In this document: piece after piece, positions 37,185 through 47,166 of the stretch | Numbering within the stretch: position 1 is the stretch's first letter | Layout of the letters: the number at the start of each line of letters is the position of its first letter | Assembly (NCBI GenBank): GCA_900313005.1 | Contig: ONZJ01000002.1 | Location: 3,631,909-3,695,908, forward strand | DNA length: 64,000 nt | Origin: Rhodobacteraceae bacterium EL129 | Lineage (GTDB): Bacteria > Pseudomonadota > Alphaproteobacteria > Rhodobacterales > Rhodobacteraceae | Direction of reading: 5' to 3' | Notes under the pieces: model-generated | The model's database searches: none | Seen by the model: the letters and a program-made list of their open reading frames with translations, nothing else | What the model was told of the DNA's origin: nothing | Made by a program: the position numbers and the translations under genes

Positions 37185-37817
37185 ATGGGTCGCGGCGGGC
37201 AATCCAAAGATCGAGATAACGGTCCAGAACGCAAGTGCATTGCCACAGGTGAGGTGCGCCCTATCTCTGAGTTGATACGCTTTGTGGTGGGGCCAGAGGG
37301 GCAAGTCGTACCAGATTTGGCGGGTAAATTGCCAGGTCGAGGGATCTGGGTCAGCTCGACACCTGACGCGTTGACCAAGGCGGCCACAAAGGGGCTTTTT
37401 GCGCGCGCTGCCAAACAACCGGTCACCCTAATGGATGATCTGGCCAATGTGATCGAGGTGCAGCTGGGCAAACGGGTGATCGACCTGATCAGCCTTGCGC
37501 GTAAAAGCGGTGATGCCGTGGCGGGATACGAGAAAGTCAAAAGCCTGCTGCAAATGGAAGACGCCCACGTGTTGATCCAGGCCTCGGATGGGTCGGAACG
37601 GGGCAAATCAAAGCTAAGTACGCCATATGGCGGTAAATTCATTGGCTGGCTGACAGCAGACGAGCTGGGCCGTGCTTTTGGGAAACAGACCACAATTCAT
37701 GCGGCATTGCGCGCTGGAGGTTTGTCCCAACGTGTTGTAGAGGAGGCATCTAGGCTGCAAGGCTTGCGTGTCTCGGACGGCGAAAAGACCCGCCGGAAAG
37801 GAAATGGACCGGAATGA
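37185..37817 (+). CDS. YlxR (DUF448) / L7Ae-like RNA-binding protein
   Basis: A 210-aa protein joining two RNA-binding parts. Residues about 15-85 are YlxR/DUF448 ([21 protein letters not shown], then LPGRGIWVS). The following segment, about 100-190 ([36 protein letters not shown]), has the L7Ae/YlxQ fold. In Firmicutes these are two separate genes, ylxR and ylxQ, between nusA and infB; the fused form is usual in alphaproteobacteria. It lies 24 bp after nusA, and its stop overlaps the infB start by 4 bp. Function is probably ribosome or RNA polymerase related. Confidence 0.92.
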   Translation: MGRGGQSKDRDNGPERKCIATGEVRPISELIRFVVGPEGQVVPDLAGKLPGRGIWVSSTPDALTKAATKGLFARAAKQPVTLMDDLANVIEVQLGKRVIDLISLARKSGDAVAGYEKVKSLLQMEDAHVLIQASDGSERGKSKLSTPYGGKFIGWLTADELGRAFGKQTTIHAALRAGGLSQRVVEEASRLQGLRVSDGEKTRRKGNGPE

Positions 37818-40306
37818 GCGATAACGACGGAAAGAAAACCTTGGGTGTGCGGGGTGGGCCCCGCGGGGGTAATGTGAAGCAGAGCTTCAGCCACGGACGG
37901 ACCAAGAACGTCGTGGTGGAAACCAAACGCAAACGCGTGGTGGTGCCCAAGCCGGGTGCGGTCTCGACAGGCGCGTCCGGTGCAGCCGCACCAAAGAGCG
38001 ATCCGGCCAAGCGCCCTGCGGGCATTTCCGAGGCGGAAATGGATCGCCGGATGAAGGCTCTTCAGGCCGCAAAGGCCCGTGAAGTTGAAGACGCGGCCAA
38101 GCGTGAAGCTGAAGAAAAAGAGCGCGAAGAAGAGCGCAACCGCCGTCGCGCCGAAGCCGAAGCGAAGGAGCGCGAGGAGCAGGAAGTTGCCGAGCGCGCC
38201 AAGGCAAAGGCTGAAGAAGAACAGCGCAAGCGTGATGAAGTTGAAAACGCCGCCAAACAGGCCGCTGCCGCTGCTGCTGCGCCTCCGGACGAGCCTGTTC
38301 AGCAGCAGCAACAGCGTGGGGCTCCGGCTGCGAAGCAGCAACCGCGCAAGCAAGAGAACAAAGATCGTGATCAGACCCGTGGTCGTGGCAAGGGCCGCGA
38401 CGATGGACGTCGTTCCGGTAAGTTGACGCTGAACCAGGCGTTGTCTGGTGAAGGCGGACGTCAGAAATCCATGGCTGCGATGAAGCGCAAGCAAGAGCGT
38501 GCGCGTCAAAAGGCGATGGGTGGTACTCAAGAGCGTGAAAAGGTTATCCGTGATGTCAAGCTGCCAGAGACAATCGTTGTGTCTGAGCTGGCAAACCGTA
38601 TGTCCGAACGTGTGGCAGATGTCATCAAGACGCTGATGAACAACGACATGATGGTTACTCAGAACCAGACCATTGATGCGGATACGGCCGAGTTGATCAT
38701 CGAAGAGTTTGGCCACCGCGTCGTGCGAGTGTCAGATGCCGACGTCGAAGATGTGATCGACGCGGTTGAGGACAAAGACGAAGACTTGCAAGGTCGTCCG
38801 CCCGTGATCACCATCATGGGCCATGTTGACCACGGCAAAACATCCCTACTGGATGCCATTCGCGACGCCAAGGTTGTTGCGGGTGAAGCGGGCGGAATCA
38901 CGCAGCATATCGGGGCCTATCAGGTCACCACTGACGGTGGCACGGTTTTGTCGTTCCTCGATACTCCGGGCCACGCGGCGTTTACGTCGATGCGGGCGCG
39001 TGGAGCTCAGGTTACAGACATTGTCGTTTTGGTTGTGGCGGCGGATGATGCGGTGATGCCGCAAACCGTCGAGGCGATCAACCACGCCAAGGCTGCCGAC
39101 GTGCCTATGATCGTGGCGATCAACAAGATCGACCGCCCTGCTGCAGATCCGCAGAAGGTTCGGACGGATTTGCTGCAACACGAAGTCATCGTCGAGGCGA
39201 TGTCTGGTGAAGTGCAGGACGTCGAAGTCTCGGCTATCACTGGTCAGGGTCTGGATGAGTTGCTCGAAGCGATCGCGCTGCAGGCCGAAATTCTAGAACT
39301 GAAGGCCAACCCCGATCGTGCAGCCGAAGGTGCTGTGATCGAGGCGCAGCTGGATGTAGGCCGCGGCCCCGTGGCGACGGTTCTTGTGCAAAAAGGCACG
39401 CTACGTCAGGGTGACATCTTTGTTGTGGGCGAGCAGCACGGCAAGGTGCGCGCGCTGATCAATGACCGTGGTGAACGTGTCAAAGAAGCTGGCCCATCGG
39501 TACCTGTTGAGGTTCTTGGCCTGAACGGCACACCTGAAGCGGGTGATGTTCTGAACGTTGTGGACACCGATGCGCAGGCGCGTGAAATCGCCGAGTATCG
39601 CGAGAAAGCTGCCAAGGAAAAACGTGCAGCTGCTGGTGCAGCCACATCTCTGGAACAGTTGATGGCGCAGGCCAAAGAGAACGAAAATCTGACCGAGATG
39701 CCCATCCTGGTCAAAGCTGACGTTCAAGGGTCTGCCGAGGCAATCGTTCAGGCGATGGAGAAGATCGGCAACGACGAAGTACGTGTGCGGGTTCTGCATT
39801 CGGGCGTTGGTGCGATCACCGAAAGCGATATCGGCTTGGCCGAAGCATCCGGTGCGCCTGTGATTGGCTTCAACGTGCGGGCCAATGCGCCTGCGCGGAA
39901 CTCAGCCAACCAGAAAGGTGTCGAGATTCGGTACTACTCGGTGATCTATGATCTGGTGGACGACGTCAAAGCAGCGGCTTCAGGTCTGTTGTCAGCTGAG
40001 GTTCGCGAGAACTTCATCGGCTACGCCAAAATCCAGGAAGTTTTCAAAGTTACTGGGGTTGGCAAGGTCGCCGGCTGTCTGGTCACCGAAGGTGTTGCGC
40101 GTCGTTCGGCGGGCGTACGTCTGCTGCGTGATGATGTGGTCATCCACGAAGGTACGCTGAAAACGCTCAAGCGTTTCAAGGACGAAGTGCCAGAGGTTCA
40201 GTCAGGTCAGGAATGTGGCATGGCCTTCGAGAATTACGAGGATATCCGCGCGGACGACGTGATCGAGATCTTCGAGCGAGAAGAAGTAGAACGTCAGCTG
40301 GACTGA
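37814..40306 (+). CDS. infB: Translation initiation factor IF-2
   Basis: GTPase that brings initiator tRNA to the 30S subunit. The 830-aa protein has a long charged N-terminal extension (residues about 60-200, Lys/Arg/Glu-rich helix with a QQQQ stretch) and then the conserved IF2_N domain. The G domain has G1 [10 protein letters not shown]3 DTPGHAAF and G4 NKIDRP, with domains II-IV following to [13 protein letters not shown]. Translation is coupled to the ylxR/L7Ae gene by ATGA. A strong terminator follows 20 bp after the stop, closing the operon. Confidence 0.98.
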   Translation: MSDNDGKKTLGVRGGPRGGNVKQSFSHGRTKNVVVETKRKRVVVPKPGAVSTGASGAAAPKSDPAKRPAGISEAEMDRRMKALQAAKAREVEDAAKREAEEKEREEERNRRRAEAEAKEREEQEVAERAKAKAEEEQRKRDEVENAAKQAAAAAAAPPDEPVQQQQQRGAPAAKQQPRKQENKDRDQTRGRGKGRDDGRRSGKLTLNQALSGEGGRQKSMAAMKRKQERARQKAMGGTQEREKVIRDVKLPETIVVSELANRMSERVADVIKTLMNNDMMVTQNQTIDADTAELIIEEFGHRVVRVSDADVEDVIDAVEDKDEDLQGRPPVITIMGHVDHGKTSLLDAIRDAKVVAGEAGGITQHIGAYQVTTDGGTVLSFLDTPGHAAFTSMRARGAQVTDIVVLVVAADDAVMPQTVEAINHAKAADVPMIVAINKIDRPAADPQKVRTDLLQHEVIVEAMSGEVQDVEVSAITGQGLDELLEAIALQAEILELKANPDRAAEGAVIEAQLDVGRGPVATVLVQKGTLRQGDIFVVGEQHGKVRALINDRGERVKEAGPSVPVEVLGLNGTPEAGDVLNVVDTDAQAREIAEYREKAAKEKRAAAGAATSLEQLMAQAKENENLTEMPILVKADVQGSAEAIVQAMEKIGNDEVRVRVLHSGVGAITESDIGLAEASGAPVIGFNVRANAPARNSANQKGVEIRYYSVIYDLVDDVKAAASGLLSAEVRENFIGYAKIQEVFKVTGVGKVAGCLVTEGVARRSAGVRLLRDDVVIHEGTLKTLKRFKDEVPEVQSGQECGMAFENYEDIRADDVIEIFEREEVERQLD

Positions 40307-40325
40307 TCACGGAACGCAAAGCACG

Positions 40326-40366
40326 AAAAAGGCGGCAGAGAGAACCTGCCGCCTTTTTCTTTTTTA
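40326..40366. terminator. Strong terminator after infB (bidirectional)
   Basis: A 13-bp perfect stem AAAAAGGCGGCAG / CTGCCGCCTTTTT with a 7-nt loop, followed by CTTTTTT. The A-run on the left also makes it usable for the convergent 44-aa ORF. Confidence 0.92.
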
Positions 40367-40379
40367 GTTAGTCGTCGGG

Positions 40380-40514
40380 TCAAGCAGCTTTGCTGATCGG
40401 GTGACCAGAGTACACACGATCCCCAACACGAACTTGGATTTGTCCGTTTGGCAATGTGCGCACCGGAGTGCCCTGCACAGAAATATACTTTCCGACTTGG
40501 ATCGTTTTTAGCAT
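40380..40514 (-). CDS. 44-aa mini-ORF, unknown function
   Basis: Short reading frame starting MLKTIQVGKYISVQG and ending GHPISKAA. The centre reads VRTLPNGQIQVRVGDRVYSG, which looks like a small basic beta-barrel-type domain. It has a G-rich ribosome-binding site (GGGGGGA, about 8 bp before the ATG) and a terminator directly downstream (the shared infB hairpin). These fill most of the otherwise gene-free 352 bp between infB and mutT; the remaining upstream part (40515-40658) shows no further gene. I do not recognise the family. Coding is inferred from the start signals and protein-like composition. Confidence 0.6.
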   Translation of the reverse strand: MLKTIQVGKYISVQGTPVRTLPNGQIQVRVGDRVYSGHPISKAA

Positions 40515-40658
40515 GTCTTATCCCCCCCGAATGGACACGCAGTGTGGTTTGGAGTCACTCATTACCAATCACAGGCCTGATCTTAACCAATTTGCAGCAA
40601 AGCAGAAGGGAAAAAAGTCGCTACCGTGAAAAGCTATGTTTTTGCGTCAAGCTGAGGT

Positions 40659-41057
40659 TCAAAGCCAGTCGCGCAAAATTGGGATCAGGGGAAGGTCTGC
40701 AGGCGGCATGGGATAGTTGCGCAGATCATTTGCTCGCACCCATTTCAAGGTCTGGCCTTCGCGCCCCTGAGGTGTCCCATCCCATTTGCGACAGGCATAG
40801 AGGGGCATCAACAGATGAAACTCTTCGTAGCTGTGACTGGCGAAAGTCAGAGGGGCGAGACAAGAAGACCATGTTTCGATCCCAAGTTCCTCGTGTAACT
40901 CCCTGATAAGTGCGGCTTCTGGAGTTTCATTGGCTTCAACCTTGCCACCAGGAAACTCCCACAAACCTTCCATGGATTTGCCCTTGGGGCGCTGTGCCAG
41001 CAAGATACGACCATCAACGTCGATTAAGGCAACGGCTGACACCAGGACAATTTTCAC
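40659..41057 (-). CDS. mutT: 8-oxo-dGTP diphosphatase MutT
   Basis: Nudix hydrolase that cleans oxidised guanine nucleotides. The 132-aa protein has [26 protein letters not shown], a complete Nudix box with RELHEE metal residues. The lead-in [17 protein letters not shown] and the late [19 protein letters not shown] (LPPAN-like) are MutT features. Its ATG overlaps the argJ stop by 4 bp, so it is coupled to argJ and transcribed away from ppiC-argJ. Confidence 0.93.
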   Translation of the reverse strand: MKIVLVSAVALIDVDGRILLAQRPKGKSMEGLWEFPGGKVEANETPEAALIRELHEELGIETWSSCLAPLTFASHSYEEFHLLMPLYACRKWDGTPQGREGQTLKWVRANDLRNYPMPPADLPLIPILRDWL

Positions 41058-42283
41058 GATCGGTAGTCCGCGTTGATCTGGATGTACCCATGCGTCAGAT
41101 CACAGGTCCAAACCTTGGCTGTCCCGCCGCCCAGTCCGATATCGACCTTGATCTGAAGGTTCTGATTTTTCATGTAGGCAGCGGCGTGATCCTCGTTGTA
41201 GTCGGGGTCAACCCATCCATTAGACGCCACCAAGACATCCCCAAAGCGAATCGATAGAGTATCGCGGTCCGCGCGTGCACCCGATTTACCCACTGCCATG
41301 ACAATCCGACCCCAGTTCGGGTCTTCACCAGCGATGGCTGTTTTGACCAAAGGTGAATTGGCAATCGAAAGCGCATGAACTTTGGCATCATCGTCACTGG
41401 CTGCACCGGTCACAGAGACCTCAACAAATTTTGTAGCACCTTCGCCGTCACGGACCACCTGATGTGCCAGGTCCAGCATGACCTGCCGCAGACCTTCCAT
41501 GAACCCGACACTGTGTTCGCCCACATGCACGCCGGACGCACCAGTTGCAGCGACCAACAATGTGTCCGAAGTGGAGGTATCGCTGTCGACAGTGATGCAA
41601 TTGAACGTCGCTGCGTTCAGAACGGACACCATGGTTTGCAGCTCAGTTTGTTCAATTGCCGCATCGGTGAAGATATAGACCAACATCGTGGCCATATCCG
41701 GAGCGATCATGCCAGAGCCTTTGACAATACCTGCAATTCTGACCTGTTGGCCATCCACATCCACTGTTGTGCCGGCGCCCTTGGGAAAGGTATCGGTTGT
41801 CATGATGGCGCGGGCAGCCTGGTCAAGTGCGTCTGCCGAGAGTGTGTCTGTTAACTCCTGCAGTTTTGTGGTGATACGGTCATGGGCCAACGCTTCGCCG
41901 ATGACCCCGGTGGATGACGAAAATACGCGTGTTTCCGGAACACAGGCCGCCTCAGAGACGGCCTGTGTAACAGAGCGGACTGCTGCAAAGCCGTCCTTTC
42001 CGGTGAAGGCGTTAGCATTGCCCGAGTTGACGATAAACGCCGCCCCAGCTGCGCTGTCTCCTCCGATTTTCGCCTGACAATCCAGTACCGCTGCCGAGCG
42101 TGTAGCCGACCGTGTGAATGCACCTGCGATGGCTGTGCCAGGCTCCATGCAGGCCAGCATGACATCGGGACGCCCCTTATACCGCACGCCAGCTTCGGCA
42201 ATGGAAAACGTGACGCCTGCGATCGAAGGCAGGTCAGGAAACGCGGCAGGTGCCAGAGGCGAAATGGGAGGAGTGTCGCCCAT
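41054..42283 (-). CDS. argJ: Bifunctional glutamate N-acetyltransferase / ornithine acetyltransferase ArgJ
   Basis: Transfers acetyl from N-acetylornithine to glutamate, recycling acetyl groups in arginine synthesis. The 409-aa precursor self-cleaves; the site is Ala198-Thr199 in [14 protein letters not shown], Thr199 being the nucleophile. Other features are [19 protein letters not shown] and the C-terminal [20 protein letters not shown]. It follows ppiC closely, and argG is elsewhere in this window (14-15 kb) on its own. Confidence 0.97.
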   Translation of the reverse strand: MGDTPPISPLAPAAFPDLPSIAGVTFSIAEAGVRYKGRPDVMLACMEPGTAIAGAFTRSATRSAAVLDCQAKIGGDSAAGAAFIVNSGNANAFTGKDGFAAVRSVTQAVSEAACVPETRVFSSSTGVIGEALAHDRITTKLQELTDTLSADALDQAARAIMTTDTFPKGAGTTVDVDGQQVRIAGIVKGSGMIAPDMATMLVYIFTDAAIEQTELQTMVSVLNAATFNCITVDSDTSTSDTLLVAATGASGVHVGEHSVGFMEGLRQVMLDLAHQVVRDGEGATKFVEVSVTGAASDDDAKVHALSIANSPLVKTAIAGEDPNWGRIVMAVGKSGARADRDTLSIRFGDVLVASNGWVDPDYNEDHAAAYMKNQNLQIKVDIGLGGGTAKVWTCDLTHGYIQINADYRS

Positions 42284-42285
42284 CG

Positions 42286-43143
42286 TTATTGCTCCAGAAA
42301 TTCAATCTTGCTGATGATGTCGGCATTGATGGACGACGTGTCCGTGCGCGTGATTGTGCCTTTTGTTTCAAGCATCTTCATGTGGTTTTCAAAGGCCTCC
42401 TCTCGCAGGTGCCCTTCAATCTGCTCACGCACATCCTCCAGTGCTGGACGATCCAGCGCGCGGGTTTCGACCAGTTTGATGACGTGCCAGCCAAACTGAG
42501 TTTGAACCGGATCTGAAACCTCGCCTGTATTCAAGCCAACAACAGCTTCAAAAAAGGGCTCGACCATTACACCTTTACCAAACCAGCCAAGTTGTCCACC
42601 ACTTGGGCCTGACGGCCCAGTGGAAAACTCGCGGGCTAGCTCAGCAAAATCAGTGCCGTCAGATAGCTTTGTCACCAGATCTTTCGCCTGGTCCTCGGTT
42701 TCAACGAGGATATGTGCGGCGTTGTATTCTGTTTCGGGATCGGCCTTCAGGTATTCTTCGTCATAGGCTGCCTGAACGTCTTCATCGGCAACGGCTGCAG
42801 ACACAATCAAATCTGTTGCTTCGGCTGCACGGATCGCACGAATTTCGTTTTCGATGGTCAGTTCGGTCAGTCGTGTTGGGCCGTCTTCCAGTGATTGTGA
42901 CAGTATTTCATGTTGCACCAGCTGATCCAGAATACCGTCAAACAAAACCTGACTGTCCAACTGATCGTAATGCGGTGGCAAATTTGACCGCAGGGCAATG
43001 ACATTGGCAATCGTGATCTCTTTACCGTTAATCGTCGCCAGAACTGTATCCGCCGTTACGTCGTCTTGAGACAAAGCGGGTTGGGTGATCATAGAGGCCA
43101 AAGATAGTGCAGTGACGGCCAGAATTTTGCTGTGAAGGGTCAT
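42286..43143 (-). CDS. Periplasmic parvulin-type peptidyl-prolyl isomerase
   Basis: A PpiC/PrsA-type foldase of 285 aa. The start at 43143 has AGGA 8 bp upstream and gives a signal peptide (MTLHSKILAVTALSLASMITQPALS-Q); 19 upstream in-frame residues are excluded. A SurA-N-like helical segment is followed by the rotamase domain (residues about 145-235): AAHILVETEDQAKDLV, FAELAREFSTGPSGPSGGQLGWFGKG, and TQFGWHVIKLVE. It probably assists outer-membrane protein folding. It is divergent from secA, 190 bp apart, and leads the ppiC-argJ-mutT run. Confidence 0.93.
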   Translation of the reverse strand: MTLHSKILAVTALSLASMITQPALSQDDVTADTVLATINGKEITIANVIALRSNLPPHYDQLDSQVLFDGILDQLVQHEILSQSLEDGPTRLTELTIENEIRAIRAAEATDLIVSAAVADEDVQAAYDEEYLKADPETEYNAAHILVETEDQAKDLVTKLSDGTDFAELAREFSTGPSGPSGGQLGWFGKGVMVEPFFEAVVGLNTGEVSDPVQTQFGWHVIKLVETRALDRPALEDVREQIEGHLREEAFENHMKMLETKGTITRTDTSSINADIISKIEFLEQ

Positions 43144-43193
43144 ACAGGGTTCCTTTGCGGCCCAGGGATTAGGAGCATCCAACGCACGTGACG

Positions 43194-43222
43194 TTGACAC
43201 TGTTGGGGCGGCCCCTTACATC
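43194..43222 (+). promoter_or_regulatory. Candidate secA promoter
   Basis: Perfect -35 TTGACA (43194-43199), a 17-bp spacer and TACATC (43217-43222). It would give a secA leader of about 105 nt. Confidence 0.42.
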
Positions 43223-43333
43223 GCCTTAAGATCAAGGCAGTAGAGCCTATGTTGCGCATGTTGTAGGGTGCGCGCAGCGGCGGGGCAAGCAATAGCCTTT
43301 CACGAAAAAGCGAAACACCGGAACGGATAGAGT

Positions 43334-46021
43334 ATGCTAGGATTTGGAGCGGTCAAACGAAAGATTTTCGGAACACCGAATGACCGTAAAATCAAAGCGA
43401 CACGCTCGCTGATCGAAAAGATCAACGCGCTGGAGCCTGAATTTGAAGCCCTTTCAGACGAAGGGCTGATCGAAAAAACCGCTGAATTCAAAGCACGCGT
43501 GTCTGGCGGTGAAAGTCTCGACGCCATTTTGCCTGAGGCGTTTGCCAATTGTCGCGAAGGGGCGCGCCGCGCCTTGGGCCTGCGGGCGTTTGATGTGCAG
43601 TTGATGGGCGGGATTTTCCTGCATCAGGGCAACATTTCGGAAATGAAAACCGGTGAAGGCAAGACACTGGTGGCCACTCTTCCTGCCTATCTGAACGCGC
43701 TGACAGGCAAGAATGTGCACATTGTCACCGTCAATGACTATCTGGCCAAACGTGACGCTGAATGGATGAGCAACGTATTTATGGCATTGGGTATGACCAC
43801 GGGCGTGGTGTATCCTCAGCAGCCCGATGGCGAGAAGAAGGAGGCCTATGCGGCCGACATCACCTATGCGACGAATAATGAGTTGGGCTTTGACTATCTG
43901 CGCGACAACATGCGCTCGTCGCTGGAGGAAATGAACCAGCGCGACCATTTCTTTGCCATCGTAGACGAAGTGGACAGTATTCTGATTGATGAAGCGCGGA
44001 CGCCCTTGATCATTTCTGGCCCAGCGCAGGATCGCAGCGAACTCTATATGACAATCGACAAGCTGATCCCTGAACTGACGGATGAGCATTTCTCGATTGA
44101 TGAAAAGAACCGCAATGTGACATTCACTGACGAAGGCAACGAATTCCTTGAAGAGATTTTGCATCGCGAGGGCATACTGGAAGAAGACCAGTCGCTTTAC
44201 GATCCCGAAAGCACCACCGTGGTGCATCATGTCAACCAGGGCCTGCGTGCACATAAGTTGTTTGATCGCGACAAAGAATACATCGTCCGCGATGGCGAAG
44301 TCGTTCTGATTGATGAGTTCACTGGACGTATGATGTCTGGCCGCCGTTTGTCCGAAGGTCTACATCAGGCCATCGAAGCAAAGGAAGGCGTGGATATCCG
44401 TCCTGAAAACGTGACCCTCGCACAGGTGACGTTCCAAAATTACTTCCGCCTCTATGACAAACTGGCAGGAATGACCGGGACCGCTGCAACCGAGGCCGAG
44501 GAATTTCGCGAGATTTACGGCCTCGGTGTGGTCGAAGTGCCTACCAATATGCCGATCGCCCGAATTGACGAAGATGACGCCGTGTTCCGCACCGCCAAAG
44601 AAAAGTTTGACGAAGCGGTCGAAGTTATTCGGGAAGCCAATGAAAAGGGTCAACCGATTCTTGTGGGCACCACGTCGATCGAAAAGTCCGAAATGATCAG
44701 CCAATTGCTGACAGATGCGAACATCACTCACAACGTTCTGAACGCGCGTCAACACGAGCAGGAAGCTCAAATTGTGGCAGATGCCGGCAAGCTGGGCGCT
44801 GTGACTATCGCGACTAATATGGCGGGCCGTGGGACGGATATTAAGTTGGGCGGCAACGTCGAGATCAAGATCATGGAGGCGATTGCCGCCGCTCCTGATG
44901 CTGATCCCGAAGCGTTGCGCGCTAAAATCGAAGCCGAGCATGCCGCTGACGAACATGCTGTCATTGACGCTGGTGGGTTGTATGTCCTGGCCACTGAGCG
45001 CCACGAAAGCCGCCGAATTGATAACCAGCTGCGCGGCCGGTCAGGGCGTCAGGGGGATCCGGGTAAATCCTATTTCCTGCTGAGCCTCGAAGACGATCTG
45101 ATGCGCATCTTTGGCTCGGAACGACTTGAAAAAGTATTGTCGACACTTGGCATGAAAGAAGGCGAGGCGATTGTTCACCCGTGGGTGAACAAGTCACTGG
45201 AGCGCGCCCAGGCCAAGGTGGAAGGGCGCAACTTTGACATCCGTAAGCAGCTTCTGAAGTTCGACGACGTGATGAATGAGCAGCGTAAAGTGATCTTTAA
45301 GCAGCGTCTCGACATCATGAAAGCCGAAGACCTGTCTGAAACAGTGCAGGACATGCGCGGTGAGGTGATTGATGATCTCCTCGATACCTACATGCCACCT
45401 AAAACCTATGCAGATCAGTGGGATACTGATGGTTTGCATCAGGCCGTTGTCGAACAGTTCAACATGGATTTGCCCGTTGCTGACTGGGCAGCCGAAGAAG
45501 GCGTGGATGACGATGAAATCGCAGATCGCCTCGAAGACGCTGCCGACAAGATGATGACTGAAAAGGCAGAAGCTTTCGGTCCCGAGAACATGCGCATGAT
45601 TGAAAAGCAGGTTCTGCTGAACACAATTGATGCCAAGTGGCGCGAACACCTTCTGACGCTTGAACATTTGCGCTCTGTCGTGGGATTTCGCGGGTATGCT
45701 CAGCGTGACCCGTTGAACGAGTATAAGAATGAATCCTTCCAGCTTTTTGAAAGCATGCTGGACAGCCTGCGCCAAAATGTAACGCAAAAGCTGTCGCAAA
45801 TCCGCCCGATGACCCAGGAAGAACAGGAAGCCTTGGTTCAGCAAGTGCAAGATCAGCAATCTGCGGCCGCAGAACCTGTCGTCCCTGTCGGAAACCCGGA
45901 CAAGGCGCGCGAAGGTTTTGACGAGAATGACACCAGCACCTGGGGCAACCCTGGCCGGAACGAACAATGTCCCTGCGGATCGGGTCAAAAATTCAAGCAT
46001 TGTCACGGGCGTTTAGCCTGA
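43334..46021 (+). CDS. secA: Preprotein translocase ATPase SecA
   Basis: Motor that drives proteins through SecYEG. The 895-aa protein has Walker [12 protein letters not shown] near residue 105, the DEAD-type [20 protein letters not shown], the preprotein-binding domain, motif [16 protein letters not shown] ([17 protein letters not shown]), and [13 protein letters not shown]. The C-terminal tail ends with the zinc motif [14 protein letters not shown] that binds SecB and phospholipid. The frame is opposite ppiC. An exported-protein gene pair follows downstream. Confidence 0.98.
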   Translation: MLGFGAVKRKIFGTPNDRKIKATRSLIEKINALEPEFEALSDEGLIEKTAEFKARVSGGESLDAILPEAFANCREGARRALGLRAFDVQLMGGIFLHQGNISEMKTGEGKTLVATLPAYLNALTGKNVHIVTVNDYLAKRDAEWMSNVFMALGMTTGVVYPQQPDGEKKEAYAADITYATNNELGFDYLRDNMRSSLEEMNQRDHFFAIVDEVDSILIDEARTPLIISGPAQDRSELYMTIDKLIPELTDEHFSIDEKNRNVTFTDEGNEFLEEILHREGILEEDQSLYDPESTTVVHHVNQGLRAHKLFDRDKEYIVRDGEVVLIDEFTGRMMSGRRLSEGLHQAIEAKEGVDIRPENVTLAQVTFQNYFRLYDKLAGMTGTAATEAEEFREIYGLGVVEVPTNMPIARIDEDDAVFRTAKEKFDEAVEVIREANEKGQPILVGTTSIEKSEMISQLLTDANITHNVLNARQHEQEAQIVADAGKLGAVTIATNMAGRGTDIKLGGNVEIKIMEAIAAAPDADPEALRAKIEAEHAADEHAVIDAGGLYVLATERHESRRIDNQLRGRSGRQGDPGKSYFLLSLEDDLMRIFGSERLEKVLSTLGMKEGEAIVHPWVNKSLERAQAKVEGRNFDIRKQLLKFDDVMNEQRKVIFKQRLDIMKAEDLSETVQDMRGEVIDDLLDTYMPPKTYADQWDTDGLHQAVVEQFNMDLPVADWAAEEGVDDDEIADRLEDAADKMMTEKAEAFGPENMRMIEKQVLLNTIDAKWREHLLTLEHLRSVVGFRGYAQRDPLNEYKNESFQLFESMLDSLRQNVTQKLSQIRPMTQEEQEALVQQVQDQQSAAAEPVVPVGNPDKAREGFDENDTSTWGNPGRNEQCPCGSGQKFKHCHGRLA

Positions 46022-46121
46022 AGATCTGCCACACAGACGCCCGATTGACACCCCGCTTGCGTCACAGGACGGCCTGAATTTCTAGCTAACTTCCATGGTG
46101 AAACCGCTATGGGAGATCGTC

Positions 46122-47141
46122 ATGATCCAACCAAAACGCCTTGTTACTGCCGGTGGTACGCTTTGTTGTGCCCTTGGCATCGGTTACTTCATGCAAGCCG
46201 GGGCCGAATCGCGCGCACCACAACCAGAGCAGCAAGCGCAGGTTGTGAACGCGGCCACGATGACGGCCAATGCCGCAATTGAGGCCCAGGCGGCAGGCGA
46301 AGTCGAGGTTGAAGAGGTCACGATGACGTCAGCCGCGTCCGCATTGCCAGAAGCGCCAGCACCAGCTGTGTTGCCATCGCAGCCAGTTGTGAATGCAGCC
46401 CTCGAAGACACCACCTCAATGGCGGATGAGTTGCCTACGGAAGAAAGCACACCATCTTTTGCCTGCGAATACACGATGGACGCAGCCTCGGAGGCCGCAG
46501 CGATGGTGCGTCTGACTTTGGATGCGCCGTGCATGAGCAATGAAAAATTCACCCTGCATCACAACGGCATGATGTTTACCGAAGTGACAAATGCTGACGG
46601 ACAGGCTGATTTTGTCGTTCCAGCCTTGTCGGAAAACGCTGTATTTATCGTGGCCTTCGCGAATGGCGAAGGCGCTGTCGCCAACGCAACAGTGTCATCT
46701 TTAGAGTACTATGATCGCGCCGTCGTGCAGTGGAAGGGCGAAAGCGGGATGCAGGTTCATGCGCTTGAATATGGCGCGACTTATGGTGAAGGCGGTCACG
46801 TCTGGTCCGATGCGGCGCGTGATCACTCATCAGCGGCGCTGGGTCAGGGTGGTTTCCTGACAAAACTGGGTGCGGCGGACGTGGACAATGCATTGGTCGC
46901 CGAGGTCTATACCTTCCCAACGGGTGTGGCCAAACAGGGCGGAGATGTGATCCTGAGTGTCGAAGCTGAGATCACAACATCCAACTGTGGTCGCGACGTT
47001 GAAGCCCAATCTTTGCAAAAAACCGAAGACGGAACGCTTAAAACGCAAGATTTGGTGCTCGCTATGCCAGATTGCAACACAGTTGGTGACTTTCTGGTGT
47101 TGAAAAACCTGCTGAATGACCTGAAAATCGCCGCGAAATAA
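46122..47141 (+). CDS. Membrane-anchored or exported protein, unknown function
   Basis: A 339-aa protein that I do not recognise. The start at 46122 is preferred because GGGAGA lies 5 bp upstream. The N-terminus has one hydrophobic helix (residues 8-24, VTAGGTLCCALGIGYFMQAG). It is followed by an Ala/Glu/Pro-rich low-complexity region (about 30-110) and a beta-rich C-terminal domain containing four cysteines (FACEYTMD, DAPCMSNE, TSNCGRD, AMPDCNTV). The cysteines could form two disulfides in the periplasm. It lies between secA and the next exported protein, 25 bp from the latter, so these two are probably cotranscribed. Confidence 0.7.
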   Translation: MIQPKRLVTAGGTLCCALGIGYFMQAGAESRAPQPEQQAQVVNAATMTANAAIEAQAAGEVEVEEVTMTSAASALPEAPAPAVLPSQPVVNAALEDTTSMADELPTEESTPSFACEYTMDAASEAAAMVRLTLDAPCMSNEKFTLHHNGMMFTEVTNADGQADFVVPALSENAVFIVAFANGEGAVANATVSSLEYYDRAVVQWKGESGMQVHALEYGATYGEGGHVWSDAARDHSSAALGQGGFLTKLGAADVDNALVAEVYTFPTGVAKQGGDVILSVEAEITTSNCGRDVEAQSLQKTEDGTLKTQDLVLAMPDCNTVGDFLVLKNLLNDLKIAAK

Positions 47142-47166
47142 TCCGCGGCGTATTTGGGGTCAACCT

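Noticed and set aside
35553..37418. 621-codon open frame antisense to nusA
   Set aside because: It mirrors nusA codon bias; the product has no recognisable domain and no ribosome-binding site, while nusA is certain.
37185..37817. YlxR-L7Ae fusion as a novelty
   Set aside because: The fusion is usual in alphaproteobacteria at this locus.
37697..38716. 339-codon antisense frame over the start of infB
   Set aside because: Low-complexity Leu/Arg/Ser product reflecting the Lys/Arg/Glu-rich IF-2 extension on the other strand.
43454..44254. Antisense frames over secA (also 44360-45004 and 45194-46006)
   Set aside because: Shadows of a certain gene with no domain or start signals.
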